This document shows positions 1 to 15,331 of a stretch of DNA of 64,000 nucleotides, piece by piece; positions within the stretch are counted from its first letter, which is position 1; each line of letters starts with the position of its first letter. Location: contig CM001438.1 in the NCBI GenBank assembly GCA_000244995.1, forward strand, positions 1,232,921-1,296,920, given 5' to 3'. This DNA comes from Burkholderiales bacterium JOSHI_001 (lineage in GTDB: Bacteria; Pseudomonadota; Gammaproteobacteria; Burkholderiales; Burkholderiaceae_C). The notes beneath the pieces were generated by a model, which was not told the origin of the DNA, ran no database searches, and saw nothing but the letters and a program-made list of their open reading frames with translations. The translations under genes and the position numbers were made by a program.

Positions 1-1
1 C

Positions 2-442
2 ATCACCGCCGACCAGGTGAAGGCCCTGATCGAGCAGGGCGAGGAACTGCCCTACCAGGTGGCCACCTCCAGCGGCGCCACGTCCATCCAGTTCCGCAAG
101 GCCAACCTGAAGCTGGAAGTCACGCCGCAGATCACGCCCGAAGGCAATGTCATCCTGGACGTGGACATCAACAAGGACAGCGTGGGCCGCTCCACCGTGG
201 CCGGCTTTGCCATCGACACCAAACACGTCAAGACACAGGTGCTGGTGGAAAACGGCGGTACCGTGGTCATCGGCGGCATCTTCACCCAGACCGAACGCGA
301 GGACATCAACAAGGTGCCGCTGCTGGGTGATGTTCCTTATGTGGGCGCGCTGTTCCGCAACACCACCAAAGTGAACAATAAGACCGAATTGCTCATCTTC
401 CTGACCCCCAAGGTGGTCACCGACCGGTCGGCCGTGCGCTGA
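2..442 (+). CDS. pilQ: Type IV pilus secretin PilQ, C-terminal part (5' end outside window)
   Basis: Open from the window edge; the reading phase starts at base 2 and ends at TGA 440-442, leaving about 146 residues. They match the end of the secretin domain: the stretch with SSGATSIQF, LEVTPQITPEGN and KDSVGR, then the conserved GGIFTQ and VPLLGDVPYVGALFR segments that form the beta-barrel lip and gate. PilQ is the outer-membrane channel through which type IV pili leave the cell, and also serves DNA uptake. The gene normally ends a pilMNOPQ operon followed by aroK. Here a large Ig-domain gene separates pilQ from aroK. Identification is firm; only the N-terminus is missing. Confidence 0.95.
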   Translation: MTADQVKALIEQGEELPYQVATSSGATSIQFRKANLKLEVTPQITPEGNVILDVDINKDSVGRSTVAGFAIDTKHVKTQVLVENGGTVVIGGIFTQTEREDINKVPLLGDVPYVGALFRNTTKVNNKTELLIFLTPKVVTDRSAVR

Positions 443-487
443 CGCAGGCCGTTGGAAGCTGAAATATCCTTGTCCGGGAGTAATCGA

Positions 488-3400
488 ATGTTGGGCATGA
501 AGTTGTGGCGCTTCGTCAGCGCCGGTGGTCTGCTGCTGGCCATGGCCGCATGTGGCGGTGGCGGTGGCAGTGCAGGTGATTCCTTGTTCGGGGATGGCAC
601 CACCACGGGTGGTGGTGGTGGCACGGCATCGGCCAGCGACCTGGTCGTGGTGCTGGACCGCAGCACCGTGGACAACAGCGGCACCCAGAACGTGGTGGCC
701 ACCATCACGGCTGTGAACGCCAATCGCGGCACGGTGGCCGGTGTCCCCGTGGAGGTGTCGGTCGATAACGGCGCCTTTGTCTCCGTCAGCGGCGCCAGCA
801 CCGACACCCAGGGCAAGGTCACGGCCACGGTCTCCATCGGCAGCAACAAGACACCGCGCAACATCACCGTCACGGCCAAGGCCGGCGGCGTCTCCCGTGC
901 GGATGCGTTCGCCGTGACCACGGCCGCCGGCGGCGGCTCCGGCGTGGCGACGGACCTGGTGGTGGTGCTGGACAAGACCAGCGTTGACAACAGCGGCACC
1001 CAGACGGTGGTGGCGACCATCACGGCCGTGGACGCCAACCGCGCCACGCTGGCGGGCATTCCCGTGGCTGTGAAGGTGAACAACAACGCGGTGGTGTCGG
1101 TCAACAGCGGCACGACGGATGCCAGTGGCGTGGTGGTGGCCACGGTGGCCATCGGCAATGACAAGACGCTGCGCACCGTGGACGTGACGGCCTCCACCGA
1201 CACGCTGGGTCGCACACAGTCCTTCCAGGTGATCGGCAGTGCGGGCGGCGGCGGCATTGCCGCCAGCGATCTGGTGGTGGTGCTGGACCGCTCGACCCTG
1301 CCGAACTCGGGCGCCGAGTCGGTGGTTGCGACCGTGACCGCGCTGGACGCCAACCGCAATGCACTCGCCGGTGCGCCTGTGCAGGTGACCGTGGACGCCG
1401 AGGCCATTGCCACCGTGAGTGCGGCGCAGACCAACAACCAAGGCGTTGTCACGGCGGATGTGTCCATCGGTGCCAACAAGACCCAGCGAAATGTCACCGT
1501 CACCGCCCGCAGCGGTGCCATTGTGAAATCCCAGGTGTTCCAGGTGACCTCGGCCATCGGCGGGGGCGGCGGCGCAACCGCGGCGGACCTGACCATCCTG
1601 CTGAACAAGACGCTCATTGACAGCAATGGCACCGACACCGCCACGGCCACCATCACTGCACTGGATGCCAACCGCAATGCCATCAGCGGCATCCCGGTGG
1701 TGGTGACGGTGGACAACAACGCGGTGGCCACGGTCAATGCCGGCTCCACCAGCGCCCAAGGCCTGATCAGCGCGGCCATCACGGCCGGTTCCGACCGGTC
1801 CAACCGGACGGTGACGATCACGGCCACCGCGGGTGCCATCTCGCGCACGGCCACGCTGACCGTGGCAGAAGGCGGCGGCACGGTCACGCCGGCCGACATG
1901 ACGCTGGAACTGAGCGCGGCGCAGGTGACCAACACCGGCACCGAAAGCATCATCGCCACGGTGACGACGGTGGATGTCCGCCGCAATGCCCTGCCCGGTG
2001 TCCAGGTCCGTTTCTCCATCGACAACGGCGGCGTGGTTGTTCCCGGTGCCCTCACCACCGGGGCCGACGGTCGCCTGATCGCCACCGCCCGCATCGGTTC
2101 GGACCGATCGTCCCGCACCGTCACGGTCACGGCCACGGCGGGCACCTTTGTCCGCACCGGTTCGTTCCGGGTGACGGGCGCCAAGCTGGCCTCCACGGCC
2201 GTGCCGGCGGTGGCCGCGGCCGGTTCGCTGGGCAACCAGATCCAGTACAAGCTGGTGGACAACAACGCCAACCCGATGGCCGGGCAGGCCATCACGGTGG
2301 TCTCGTCGCAGGGCACGACCGTGACGGACAAGACCGGCCCGAACGGAGACTTCGCGTTCAACTACAACGCGCCAGTCCAGGCCGGCTCCATCACCTTCAC
2401 GGCCACCGCAGCGGGCGAAACCGACATCCGCACCGTCCAGGTGGGTGCCGTGGCGGTGCCGCTGCCGATCGGGCCGATCGAGTCGAAGTCGATTTCGGCC
2501 GCGCCCAATGTCGTGGCGGTGAACACCGTCGGCAGCACCTCCAACCAGGTGGCGCTGCGCGCCTTGTTCCTGGGCGTGAACAACAAGCCCGTCGCGAATG
2601 TGCGGGTTCGCTTCGACCTGGCCGGTGACGCGAACACCATCGGCGGTGTCATGGACGTGGGCACCAGCACGGTCTACAGCGGCAGCGACGGGGTGGCCAC
2701 GGCCAACTACATCGCGGGCACCCGCGCCAGCCCGACCAACGGCCTGACGCTTCGCGCCTGCTATTCGCTGGCCGACTTCACAGGCCCCAATGACTGTCCG
2801 AATGAGGTGACGACCACGATCACGGTGGTGCAGGAAGCGCTGTCGGTGAGCATCGGTACCGATGAACTCATCCAACTGGGCACCGGCACCTACATCAAGG
2901 ACTTCGTGGTCCTGGTGGTGGACGGTGCCGGTGTGGCCAAGTCCGACATCACGATCTCGCCGTCGGTGGATGTGCTGGCGTACTACAAGGGCTTCTATGA
3001 AATCGCCAGTGGTCGCTGGACGCAGCGCATCACCCTGGACGAGAACCAGGGCTACACCTTCGATCCGGTCGCGTCGGCTTGGGTGCAAACAGGTGCGCCG
3101 CTGGGCACCTCGAGCCAGGGCATCGGCTTCCCTGGCCCGAACAACACTGTCGTCTTCCGCCAGCCTTCCTGCCCGAACGACGACGTCAACCGCAACGGGG
3201 CCCGTGACACCGGTGAGGACCTGAACAACAACCAGTCACTGGACCCCCGCAAGGCGGACGTGTCGATCCGGGCCGTGGGTTCGACCAAGACGGCGGCCAA
3301 TGGCACCGTGGTGCTGCGCCTGGAATACCCGCGTGACTACGCCACCTGGGTGGACTTCGAGATCACGGTGCAGGCGGGCGGCATCTCCGGGACGGAAGGG

Positions 3401-3538
3401 CGCACGCGCTACGTGGGCACGCTTTATGGCCGTGGCAACTTGCCACCGCAGGCTTCGGTGCTGACCAACGTGCAGGCCAGCCCGGCCTTCGTGTTCAGCC
3501 CCTACGGCCGGTCAGCGAGTTGCCAAGACGCGAAGTGA
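488..3538 (+). CDS. Large lipoprotein with tandem bacterial Ig-like (Big-1/invasin-type) domains
   Basis: 1016 residues from ATG 488, chosen because GGGAG at 476-480 lies 7 bases upstream; ATG 497 is an alternative. The N-terminus has a lipoprotein-type signal ending MAAC at Cys25, followed by a Gly-rich linker. Five clear Ig-like repeats of 103-106 residues follow, each opening with a D-L/M-hydrophobic strand and containing an (I/V)TA(L/V)DANR-like motif, with Gly-rich spacers. Two diverged Ig-like domains come next, then a region around residues 895-925 rich in D-x-N-x-N-G loops that resembles calcium-binding loops. Such proteins are surface or periplasmic adhesin-like proteins. Placement between pilQ and aroK suggests a link to pilus or surface functions, but no role is proven. 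An adhesin is more likely than an enzyme: no catalytic motif was seen. Confidence 0.85.
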   Translation: MLGMKLWRFVSAGGLLLAMAACGGGGGSAGDSLFGDGTTTGGGGGTASASDLVVVLDRSTVDNSGTQNVVATITAVNANRGTVAGVPVEVSVDNGAFVSVSGASTDTQGKVTATVSIGSNKTPRNITVTAKAGGVSRADAFAVTTAAGGGSGVATDLVVVLDKTSVDNSGTQTVVATITAVDANRATLAGIPVAVKVNNNAVVSVNSGTTDASGVVVATVAIGNDKTLRTVDVTASTDTLGRTQSFQVIGSAGGGGIAASDLVVVLDRSTLPNSGAESVVATVTALDANRNALAGAPVQVTVDAEAIATVSAAQTNNQGVVTADVSIGANKTQRNVTVTARSGAIVKSQVFQVTSAIGGGGGATAADLTILLNKTLIDSNGTDTATATITALDANRNAISGIPVVVTVDNNAVATVNAGSTSAQGLISAAITAGSDRSNRTVTITATAGAISRTATLTVAEGGGTVTPADMTLELSAAQVTNTGTESIIATVTTVDVRRNALPGVQVRFSIDNGGVVVPGALTTGADGRLIATARIGSDRSSRTVTVTATAGTFVRTGSFRVTGAKLASTAVPAVAAAGSLGNQIQYKLVDNNANPMAGQAITVVSSQGTTVTDKTGPNGDFAFNYNAPVQAGSITFTATAAGETDIRTVQVGAVAVPLPIGPIESKSISAAPNVVAVNTVGSTSNQVALRALFLGVNNKPVANVRVRFDLAGDANTIGGVMDVGTSTVYSGSDGVATANYIAGTRASPTNGLTLRACYSLADFTGPNDCPNEVTTTITVVQEALSVSIGTDELIQLGTGTYIKDFVVLVVDGAGVAKSDITISPSVDVLAYYKGFYEIASGRWTQRITLDENQGYTFDPVASAWVQTGAPLGTSSQGIGFPGPNNTVVFRQPSCPNDDVNRNGARDTGEDLNNNQSLDPRKADVSIRAVGSTKTAANGTVVLRLEYPRDYATWVDFEITVQAGGISGTEGRTRYVGTLYGRGNLPPQASVLTNVQASPAFVFSPYGRSASCQDAK
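638..2200 (+). repeat. Five tandem ~315-bp coding repeats (Ig domains)
   Basis: The codon for the conserved Asp that opens each Ig domain falls at 638, 953, 1268, 1586 and 1895, giving periods of 315, 315, 318 and 309 bases. The first three units are the most alike at DNA level. Long in-frame direct repeats of this kind can change copy number by recombination or slippage, so domain number may differ between strains and short-read assemblies may collapse here. Confidence 0.8.
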
Positions 3539-3548
3539 CCCGACGGTC

Positions 3549-4127
3549 ATGCTGATCAGCCTGGTCGGCATGCCCGGCAGTGGCAAGTCCACGGTCGGGC
3601 GCCACCTGGCCCGGGCCTTGGGTTGGCGCTTCATCGACAGCGACACGGAGATTGAGCGCCACATCGGCGGCTCGATCCGTGCCTTTTTCGAGCAGCAGGG
3701 CGAGAACGCCTTTCGCGACCTGGAACAGGCCACGCTGGCCGAATTGGCGCGCAGCGACGCGGCCGTCCTGGCCACCGGCGGCGGCAGCGTGCTGCGCGAA
3801 GCCAACCGCCAGGCCCTGCGCGCCGGCGGCAAGGTGGTGTACCTGCGCTCGTCGCCCGAAGAACTGTTCCGGCGCCTGCGCCATGACCGGCAGCGCCCGC
3901 TGTTGCAGGTGGCCGATCCGCAAAGGCGCCTGCGCGAGTTGTTCCAGCAGCGCGACCCGCTGTACCGCGACGCGGCCGACTTCATCATCGAAACCGGCCG
4001 GCCCACCGTGGGCACCTTGGTGAACATGATCCTGATGCAGTTGGAACTGGCCGGCGTGCTGCCGCCGTCCCCGGCCCCGGGCGAAACGCCCGCGCCGGAC
4101 GTGGCCGGCAGCCCCGCCGCCGGCTGA
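3549..4127 (+). CDS. aroK: Shikimate kinase
   Basis: 192 residues; phosphorylates shikimate with ATP to shikimate 3-phosphate in the cytosolic chorismate pathway. The Walker A motif GMPGSGKST is at residues 7-15. Asp30 and Asp32 (FIDSD) provide the Mg/shikimate site, GENAFR at 51-56 carries the shikimate-binding Arg, and GGG at 77-79 is the Walker-B-like glycine motif; the lid region holds RPLL. The C-terminal ~20 residues are a Pro/Ala-rich tail beyond the usual end. It starts 10 bases after the Ig-protein stop and is followed by aroB, the usual pair. Confidence 0.97.
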   Translation: MLISLVGMPGSGKSTVGRHLARALGWRFIDSDTEIERHIGGSIRAFFEQQGENAFRDLEQATLAELARSDAAVLATGGGSVLREANRQALRAGGKVVYLRSSPEELFRRLRHDRQRPLLQVADPQRRLRELFQQRDPLYRDAADFIIETGRPTVGTLVNMILMQLELAGVLPPSPAPGETPAPDVAGSPAAG

Positions 4128-4189
4128 ACCCGGCTTGCGCACCGGCCCGCGGGCCCGAAGCCCGCGCCCGCGCCGCCTACACTTGGCGC

Positions 4190-5284
4190 ATGGTCCTCGC
4201 TTCATCTTCCCTGCGCATCGCACTCGGTGATCGCAGCTACGACATCCTGATCGGCGGCGGCTTGCTGGCCGATCCAGCCACCTGGAACGGCCTGCCCGCT
4301 GGCGGCGACGCGCTGATTGTCACCAACACCACGGTGGGCGCGCTGCACGGTGCCGCGCTGGAAGGTGTTCTGGCCCGGCGCCATCGCCGGCTCTTGCGCA
4401 TCGACCTGCCCGACGGCGAAGTGCACAAGGACTGGCCCACGCTTCAGCTCATCTTCGACCGTCTGTTGGGTGAAGGCTGTGACCGCAAGACCGTGCTGTA
4501 CGCCTTGGGCGGCGGCGTGGTGGGCGACATGACCGGCTTCGCCGCTGCTTGCTACATGCGTGGCGTGCCCTTCGTGCAGGTGCCCACCACCCTGCTGGCC
4601 CAGGTGGATTCGTCGGTGGGTGGCAAGACCGCCATCAACCACCCGCTGGGCAAGAACATGATCGGCGCGTTCTACCAACCGCTGCGCGTGGTGTGCGACC
4701 TGGACCTGCTGGCCACGCTGCCGCCGCGCGAACTGGCCGCCGGCCTGGCCGAGGTGATCAAGTACGGGCCCATCGCCGATGTCGAATTCCTGGCCTGGAT
4801 CGAACAGAACCTCGACGCGCTGCTGGCGCGAGAACCCGCCGCACTGGCGCACGCCGTTCGGCGCAGTTGCGAGATCAAGGCCGAGGTGGTGGCCGCCGAC
4901 GAGCGCGAAGCAGGCCTGCGCGCCATCCTGAACTTCGGCCACACCTTTGGCCACGCCATCGAAGCCGGACAAGGCTACGGCGCCTGGCTGCACGGCGAGG
5001 GCGTGGCCTGCGGCATGGTGATGGCCGCCGAACTGTCGGCCCGACTCGGGCTGGTGGAAGCCGGCCTGGTGCCGCGCCTGCAAGCCCTGCTGCGCCGCTG
5101 CGGCCTGCCGGTGCAGGCGCCGAAGATGCCGCTGGCGCGCTGGCTGGAATTGATGCGGGTGGACAAGAAGGCCGAAGGCGGCGAAATCCGCTTCGTGCTG
5201 ATCGATGGCTTGGGGCGTTGTGTGGTGCGCCCGGCGCCCGATGCCCTGGTGGGCGAGGTGATTGCCGCGCACACCGTGGCGTAG
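4190..5284 (+). CDS. aroB: 3-dehydroquinate synthase
   Basis: 364 residues. Converts DAHP to 3-dehydroquinate using NAD and Zn/Co, the second step of the shikimate pathway. The NAD-binding GGGVVGD is at 107-113, the signature [11 protein letters not shown] at 140-150, and the metal ligands correspond to Glu188, His251 (in NFGHTFGH) and His268 (WLHGEG). Length is normal for a bacterial AroB. It is 62 bases downstream of aroK; that gap holds a GC-rich hairpin (gcgggc...gcccgc, 4149-4165) without a T-run. Confidence 0.97.
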   Translation: MVLASSSLRIALGDRSYDILIGGGLLADPATWNGLPAGGDALIVTNTTVGALHGAALEGVLARRHRRLLRIDLPDGEVHKDWPTLQLIFDRLLGEGCDRKTVLYALGGGVVGDMTGFAAACYMRGVPFVQVPTTLLAQVDSSVGGKTAINHPLGKNMIGAFYQPLRVVCDLDLLATLPPRELAAGLAEVIKYGPIADVEFLAWIEQNLDALLAREPAALAHAVRRSCEIKAEVVAADEREAGLRAILNFGHTFGHAIEAGQGYGAWLHGEGVACGMVMAAELSARLGLVEAGLVPRLQALLRRCGLPVQAPKMPLARWLELMRVDKKAEGGEIRFVLIDGLGRCVVRPAPDALVGEVIAAHTVA

Positions 5285-5302
5285 CGGCCGGGGCTTTCGC
5301 AC

Positions 5303-6478
5303 ATGACCCAGGACGCCCCACCCCCGGGCCTGGCCGCCTGGGCCAGCCGGGCCGAACAGTCGCGCGGCCGGCGGCATGCCGAACCCGCGGTGCGCCTGCG
5401 CAATGACTTCCAGCGCGACCGCGACCGCATCGTGCACTGCACCGCCTTCCGGCGCCTGGTCTACAAGACCCAGGTCTTCCTGAACCACGAGGGCGACCTG
5501 TTCCGCACGCGCCTGACCCATTCGCTGGAAGTGGCGCAGCTGGGCCGCAGCATCGCACGTGGCCTGCGCCTGAACGAAGACCTGGTGGAAGCCATCGCGC
5601 TGGCGCACGACCTGGGCCACACGCCCTTTGGCCACGCGGGCCAGGACGCGTTGCACGACTGCATGGCGCAGCACGGCGGCTTCGAGCACAACCTGCAGAG
5701 CCTGCGCGTCATTGACCAACTGGAAGAACGCTACCCCGACTTCGACGGCCTGAACCTCAGCTTCGAAACCCGCGAAGGCGTGCTGAAGCACTGCAGTGCG
5801 GCCAACGCCCGCGCCCTGGACGCGACCGAGCCCGGCGGCGTGGCGCGGCGCTTCATCGACGGCACCGAGCCCAGCCTGGAAGCCCGCCTGGCCAACCTGG
5901 CCGATGAAATTGCCTACAACGCCCATGACATCGACGACGGCGTTCGCAGCGGCCTGCTCAGCCTGGAGCAGTTGCGCAATGTGCCGCTGGTGGCGCACTA
6001 CCTGGACGACACGCTGGCCCAGCACCCGCGGCTGGCCACGCTAGCGGGCCGGCGCCTGCTGTTCGAGACCATACGCCGCATGCTGTCGGCCCAGGTGCAC
6101 GACGTGATCGACGCCAGTCAGGCCGCGCTGGACGCCGCCGCGCCGGCCGATGCCGACGCCGCGCGCCACCTGCCCGGGTTGCTGCGTTTCAGCGACGCCA
6201 TGCGCGCGCAGAGCACGGAACTGAAGCGCTTCTTGTTCAAGCAGCTTTACCGCCACCCGCAGGTGATGGCCGTCACCGACGTGGCCCGCACCGTGGTGCG
6301 TGAACTCTTTGAAGCCTATGTGGACAGCCCGCAGGCCATGCGCGCGGACTTCGCCCAGCGCGCCGACCGCCACCGGGCCGTGGCCGACTACGTGGCCGGC
6401 ATGACCGACCGCTTCGCCATCCGCGAGCACCGGCGCCTGTTCGGTCGCGACGCCTTCGCGGCGGTGCAGCCCCAGTAG
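5303..6478 (+). CDS. dgt: dGTPase-like HD-domain deoxynucleoside triphosphate triphosphohydrolase
   Basis: 391 residues. Family members split dNTPs into the deoxynucleoside and triphosphate and so affect dNTP pools. The metal-binding HD motif is complete: His73 in LTHSLEVAQ, His102-Asp103 in AHDLGHTPFGHAG, and a later Asp in the DEIAYNAHDIDDG segment. The size fits the shorter dGTPase-like subgroup rather than the ~505-residue E. coli Dgt, so the substrate may be broader than dGTP. It follows aroB by 18 bases in the same direction and the next gene starts 5 bases later, so the genes are probably co-transcribed. Confidence 0.92.
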   Translation: MTQDAPPPGLAAWASRAEQSRGRRHAEPAVRLRNDFQRDRDRIVHCTAFRRLVYKTQVFLNHEGDLFRTRLTHSLEVAQLGRSIARGLRLNEDLVEAIALAHDLGHTPFGHAGQDALHDCMAQHGGFEHNLQSLRVIDQLEERYPDFDGLNLSFETREGVLKHCSAANARALDATEPGGVARRFIDGTEPSLEARLANLADEIAYNAHDIDDGVRSGLLSLEQLRNVPLVAHYLDDTLAQHPRLATLAGRRLLFETIRRMLSAQVHDVIDASQAALDAAAPADADAARHLPGLLRFSDAMRAQSTELKRFLFKQLYRHPQVMAVTDVARTVVRELFEAYVDSPQAMRADFAQRADRHRAVADYVAGMTDRFAIREHRRLFGRDAFAAVQPQ

Positions 6479-6483
6479 TCGGC

Positions 6484-7182
6484 ATGGCCCGCCTGCCCCG
6501 CCTGGCCGTGGCCGGCCACCCGCACCTGGTGCTGCAGCGCGGGCACAACGGCCAAGCGGTGTTCCTGGACGATGAAGACCGCCAGGCCTACCTGGACGCG
6601 CTGCGCGAAGCCGCGCGCACGCACCAGGTGGCGGTGCTGGCCTATTCGCTGGCCGACGACCACCTTCACCTCTTGCTGACCCCACCGACGGACAACGCGC
6701 TCAGCCGGGTGATGCAGAGCGTGGGCCGGCGCTATGTGGCCGGCTTCAACCGCCGCCACGGCCGCAGCGGCACGCTGTGGGATGGGCGCTTCCGCGCCGC
6801 GCCGGTGGACCCTGGCGGCATGCTGCTGCCGGCACTGCTGTTCGTGGATGGGCATGCGCAGCGCACCGGCAAGGTGCAGGATGCGGCCGACTTTCCCTTC
6901 AGCAGCGCCGGCCACCACCTGGGGCGGCGACGCGATCCGCTGCTCAGCGATGCCCCTGCCTACTGGCAATTGGGCAACACGCCCTTCGAGCGAGAGAGCC
7001 GCTACGCCGCCCTGTTGGCCGAGGGGCTGCCGGCGGCGCAACTGGCCCGCATCGTGCAAGCGGGGCAGGGCGGCTGGGCCTTGGGCGACGCGGCCTACCA
7101 GGCCGCGCTGTCGCAAACACTCACCCGCCCGGTGGCGGTGCGGGCGCGGGGACGTCCAAGAAAACTGTCCCCAATTAAGTAA
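6484..7182 (+). CDS. REP-associated tyrosine transposase (RAYT / Y1_Tnp family)
   Basis: 232 residues. The N-terminal half has the Y1 transposase fold signature: the metal-binding His-x-His pair at His60 and His62 (DDHLHLLL), the candidate nucleophile Tyr84 (GRRYVAGFN) and the following SGTLWDGRF. The family is related to IS200/IS605 transposases but is usually single-copy, domesticated and linked to REP palindromes. No terminal repeats of an insertion sequence were seen. The last codons run into a short sequence tail (7152-7231) of a kind I recall after such genes elsewhere. It is tucked between dgt and gltB in the same direction, 5 bases after dgt. The ORF looks intact and its composition is like its neighbours. 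Confidence 0.85.
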   Translation: MARLPRLAVAGHPHLVLQRGHNGQAVFLDDEDRQAYLDALREAARTHQVAVLAYSLADDHLHLLLTPPTDNALSRVMQSVGRRYVAGFNRRHGRSGTLWDGRFRAAPVDPGGMLLPALLFVDGHAQRTGKVQDAADFPFSSAGHHLGRRRDPLLSDAPAYWQLGNTPFERESRYAALLAEGLPAAQLARIVQAGQGGWALGDAAYQAALSQTLTRPVAVRARGRPRKLSPIK

Positions 7183-7231
7183 GGCGCCGATCTGGTGCGA
7201 GTTTAAATTTACTCTGACCCTGTTTATTTTT
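7152..7231. repeat. RAYT-associated tail motifs; AT-rich stretch before gltB
   Basis: Two motifs lie in tandem. At 7152-7175 the minus strand reads GGGGACAGTTTTCTTGGACG; at 7201-7231 the minus strand contains CAGGGTCAGAGTAAATTT. From memory, GGGGACAGTTT- and GGGTCAGAGTAAA-type sequences often trail Y1 transposase genes in proteobacteria. The stretch 7201-7235 is sharply AT-rich against the GC-rich background and could also hold the gltB promoter, though no convincing -35/-10 pair was found. An exact function is not known. Confidence 0.5.
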
Positions 7232-7298
7232 GATTGCGGCTGATGCTGCACTGCATTAGTCTTTCGCCCATTCCCGTTTTTGTGCCAAGGAGTGCGCC

Positions 7299-12050
<4,752 letters not shown>

Positions 12051-12069
12051 TCAAGAGACGGAATTCATC

Positions 12070-13548
<1,479 letters not shown>

Positions 13549-13593
13549 GCCTCGCCCTGGCGGCTTCTTTACCCGACTTTGCCGGTGCTTTGC

Positions 13594-13630
13594 GTGGCAG
13601 GGGGCCCCCTCCCGAGAGGGGGCCCGCGGT
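13594..13630. repeat. GC-rich hairpin (gggccccct / agggggccc), intergenic repeat or terminator
   Basis: A perfect 9-base inverted repeat, arms 13602-13610 and 13617-13625 with loop cccgag, lies between gltD and mlaF. There is no T-run after it, so it is a weak candidate for a rho-independent terminator. It resembles the family of CCCCC-GAG-GGGGG intergenic hairpins scattered in Burkholderiales genomes; a relative sits at 17253-17329. Confidence 0.5.
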
Positions 13631-13709
13631 GTTGTGAACGCCCTACGGGTTGACCCTGGCCCCTGGGGGGTGCGTGAGACAATGACCTGGATCAGAAAGG
13701 CGGCCGCTT

Positions 13710-14537
13710 GTGCCGCCATGTCATGTCTTGACCTCCGAAACCTTCATCGAGATTGACCACGTCACGTTCGGCTACGACGGCGGCCGCACGATCCTGAACG
13801 ACGTGAGCCTGCGTTTTGAGCGCGGCCGGGTCACGGCCATCCTGGGCGGGTCCGGCTGCGGCAAGACCACGCTGCTGCGCCTGATCGGTGGCGTGTACCC
13901 GCCCAACCAGGGTCGGGTTGTCTTCGACGGTGAAACCGTGAACGCGGCCGACCGCGAGCAGATGTTCCGCCTGCGCCGGCGCCTGGGCATGCTGTTTCAG
14001 TTCGGCGCCCTGTTCACCGACCTGACCGTGTTCGAGAACGTGGCCTTCCCGCTGCGCGAGCACCAGGACCTGCCCGAAGCCATGGTCCGCGACATCGTGT
14101 TGATGAAGCTGAACGCGGTGGGCCTGCGCGGCGCGGCCCAACTGCGCATTGCCGAAGTGTCCGGCGGCATGGCGCGGCGCATTGCGCTGGCGCGTGCCAT
14201 CGCCCTGGACCCCGAACTCATCATGTACGACGAGCCCTTCGCGGGCCTGGACCCCATCAGCATGGGCGTCACCGCCAACCTGATCCGCACCCTGAACAAC
14301 GCCACCGGCGCCACCTCGCTGATCGTGTCGCACGACGTGCAGGAATGTTTTGCCATTGCCGACTACGCCTACCTGCTGTCGTCAGGTGGCAAGGTGGTGG
14401 CCCATGGCCGGCCCGATGAACTGCGTGATTCCGCCGACCCCGAGGTGCGCCAGTTCATCCGCGGTGAGCCCGACGGCCCGGTGCGCTTCCACTACCCGGC
14501 CAGGCCGCTGGCCCAGGACCTGGGGGTGAAAGCATGA
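13710..14537 (+). CDS. mlaF: Phospholipid transport ABC ATP-binding protein MlaF
   Basis: 275 residues from GTG 13710, with AAAGG at 13696-13700 upstream; TTG 13728 is a possible later start. The Walker A motif GGSGCGKT is at 46-53; the signature reads EVSGGMARRIALARA, with Met-Ala-Arg replacing the usual Gln; Walker B is LIMYDEPFAGLDP. MlaF drives the inner-membrane MlaFEDB complex, which moves phospholipids between outer and inner membrane to keep outer-membrane asymmetry. It is first of six adjoining mla genes and its stop overlaps the mlaE start (ATGA). Confidence 0.95.
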   Translation: MPPCHVLTSETFIEIDHVTFGYDGGRTILNDVSLRFERGRVTAILGGSGCGKTTLLRLIGGVYPPNQGRVVFDGETVNAADREQMFRLRRRLGMLFQFGALFTDLTVFENVAFPLREHQDLPEAMVRDIVLMKLNAVGLRGAAQLRIAEVSGGMARRIALARAIALDPELIMYDEPFAGLDPISMGVTANLIRTLNNATGATSLIVSHDVQECFAIADYAYLLSSGGKVVAHGRPDELRDSADPEVRQFIRGEPDGPVRFHYPARPLAQDLGVKA

Positions 14538-15307
14538 TCGGCGCTTTAGGCGCCCGCACCCTGGCCTGGCTGCGCGCGCTGGGCCACGCCACCTACTTCT
14601 TTGGCGACCTGCTGCGCTTTTCACCCGCGGCGCTGCGGCGCTTCACGTTGGTGGTGGAACAGGTGCACGCCATCGGCAACCTGTCGCTGGTCATCATCCT
14701 GTCGTCCGGGCTGGCGGTGGGCTTCGTGCTGGCGCTGCAGATGTACTACGCGCTGGTGAAGTACGGCGCGGCCGAATCCCTGGGCCTGGTGGTGAACCTG
14801 TCGCTGGTGCGCGAATTGGGGCCGGTGGTCACCGCGCTGCTGTTTGCGGGCCGTGCGGGCACCTCACTCACCGCGGAGATCGGCCTGATGAAGGCGGGCG
14901 AGCAGATCGCGGCGATGGAATTGATGGCCATCGACCCCAGGGCGCGCGTGCTGGCACCGCGATTCCTGGGCGGCATCTTTGCCATGCCCATCCTGGCCAT
15001 CCTGTTTTCGGCCGTCGGTATCCTGGGCGCGTGGGTGGTGGCGGTGCTGCTGATCGGCATCGATGCGGGCAACTTCTGGTCCATCCAGCAGACCGGCGTG
15101 GACATCTGGCGCGACGTGGGCAACGGCATCGCCAAGAGCATGGTGTTCGGCGTCATCTGCACCTTCGTGGCCCTGTACCAGGGCTACGAAACCCAGGCCA
15201 CCCCGGAAGGCGTGGCCTACGCCACCACGCGCACGGTGGTCATCTCGTCACTGGCGGTGCTGGGCATGGACTTCGTGCTCACGGCCCTGATGTTCTCCAC
15301 CCCATGA
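14534..15307 (+). CDS. mlaE: Phospholipid transport permease MlaE
   Basis: 257 residues, an integral membrane protein of the MlaE family with about five hydrophobic segments. It contains the conserved LVRELGPVVTALLFAGRAG stretch followed by EIGLMKAGEQIAAMELM, which contacts the ATPase. It is the membrane channel of the MlaFEDB transporter. ATG overlaps the mlaF stop by four bases, indicating translational coupling. Confidence 0.95.
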   Translation: MIGALGARTLAWLRALGHATYFFGDLLRFSPAALRRFTLVVEQVHAIGNLSLVIILSSGLAVGFVLALQMYYALVKYGAAESLGLVVNLSLVRELGPVVTALLFAGRAGTSLTAEIGLMKAGEQIAAMELMAIDPRARVLAPRFLGGIFAMPILAILFSAVGILGAWVVAVLLIGIDAGNFWSIQQTGVDIWRDVGNGIAKSMVFGVICTFVALYQGYETQATPEGVAYATTRTVVISSLAVLGMDFVLTALMFSTP

Positions 15308-15331
15308 ACGGGCGGCAGAGGGAAGAAATGA

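Noticed and set aside
638-2200. Regularly spaced repeats as a CRISPR array
   Set aside because: The period is about 315 bases, the units are coding and translate to Ig domains; there are no short identical repeats with unique spacers.
6484-7231. A full insertion sequence
   Set aside because: No terminal inverted repeats, no target duplication and no second transposon gene; fits a single-copy RAYT gene.
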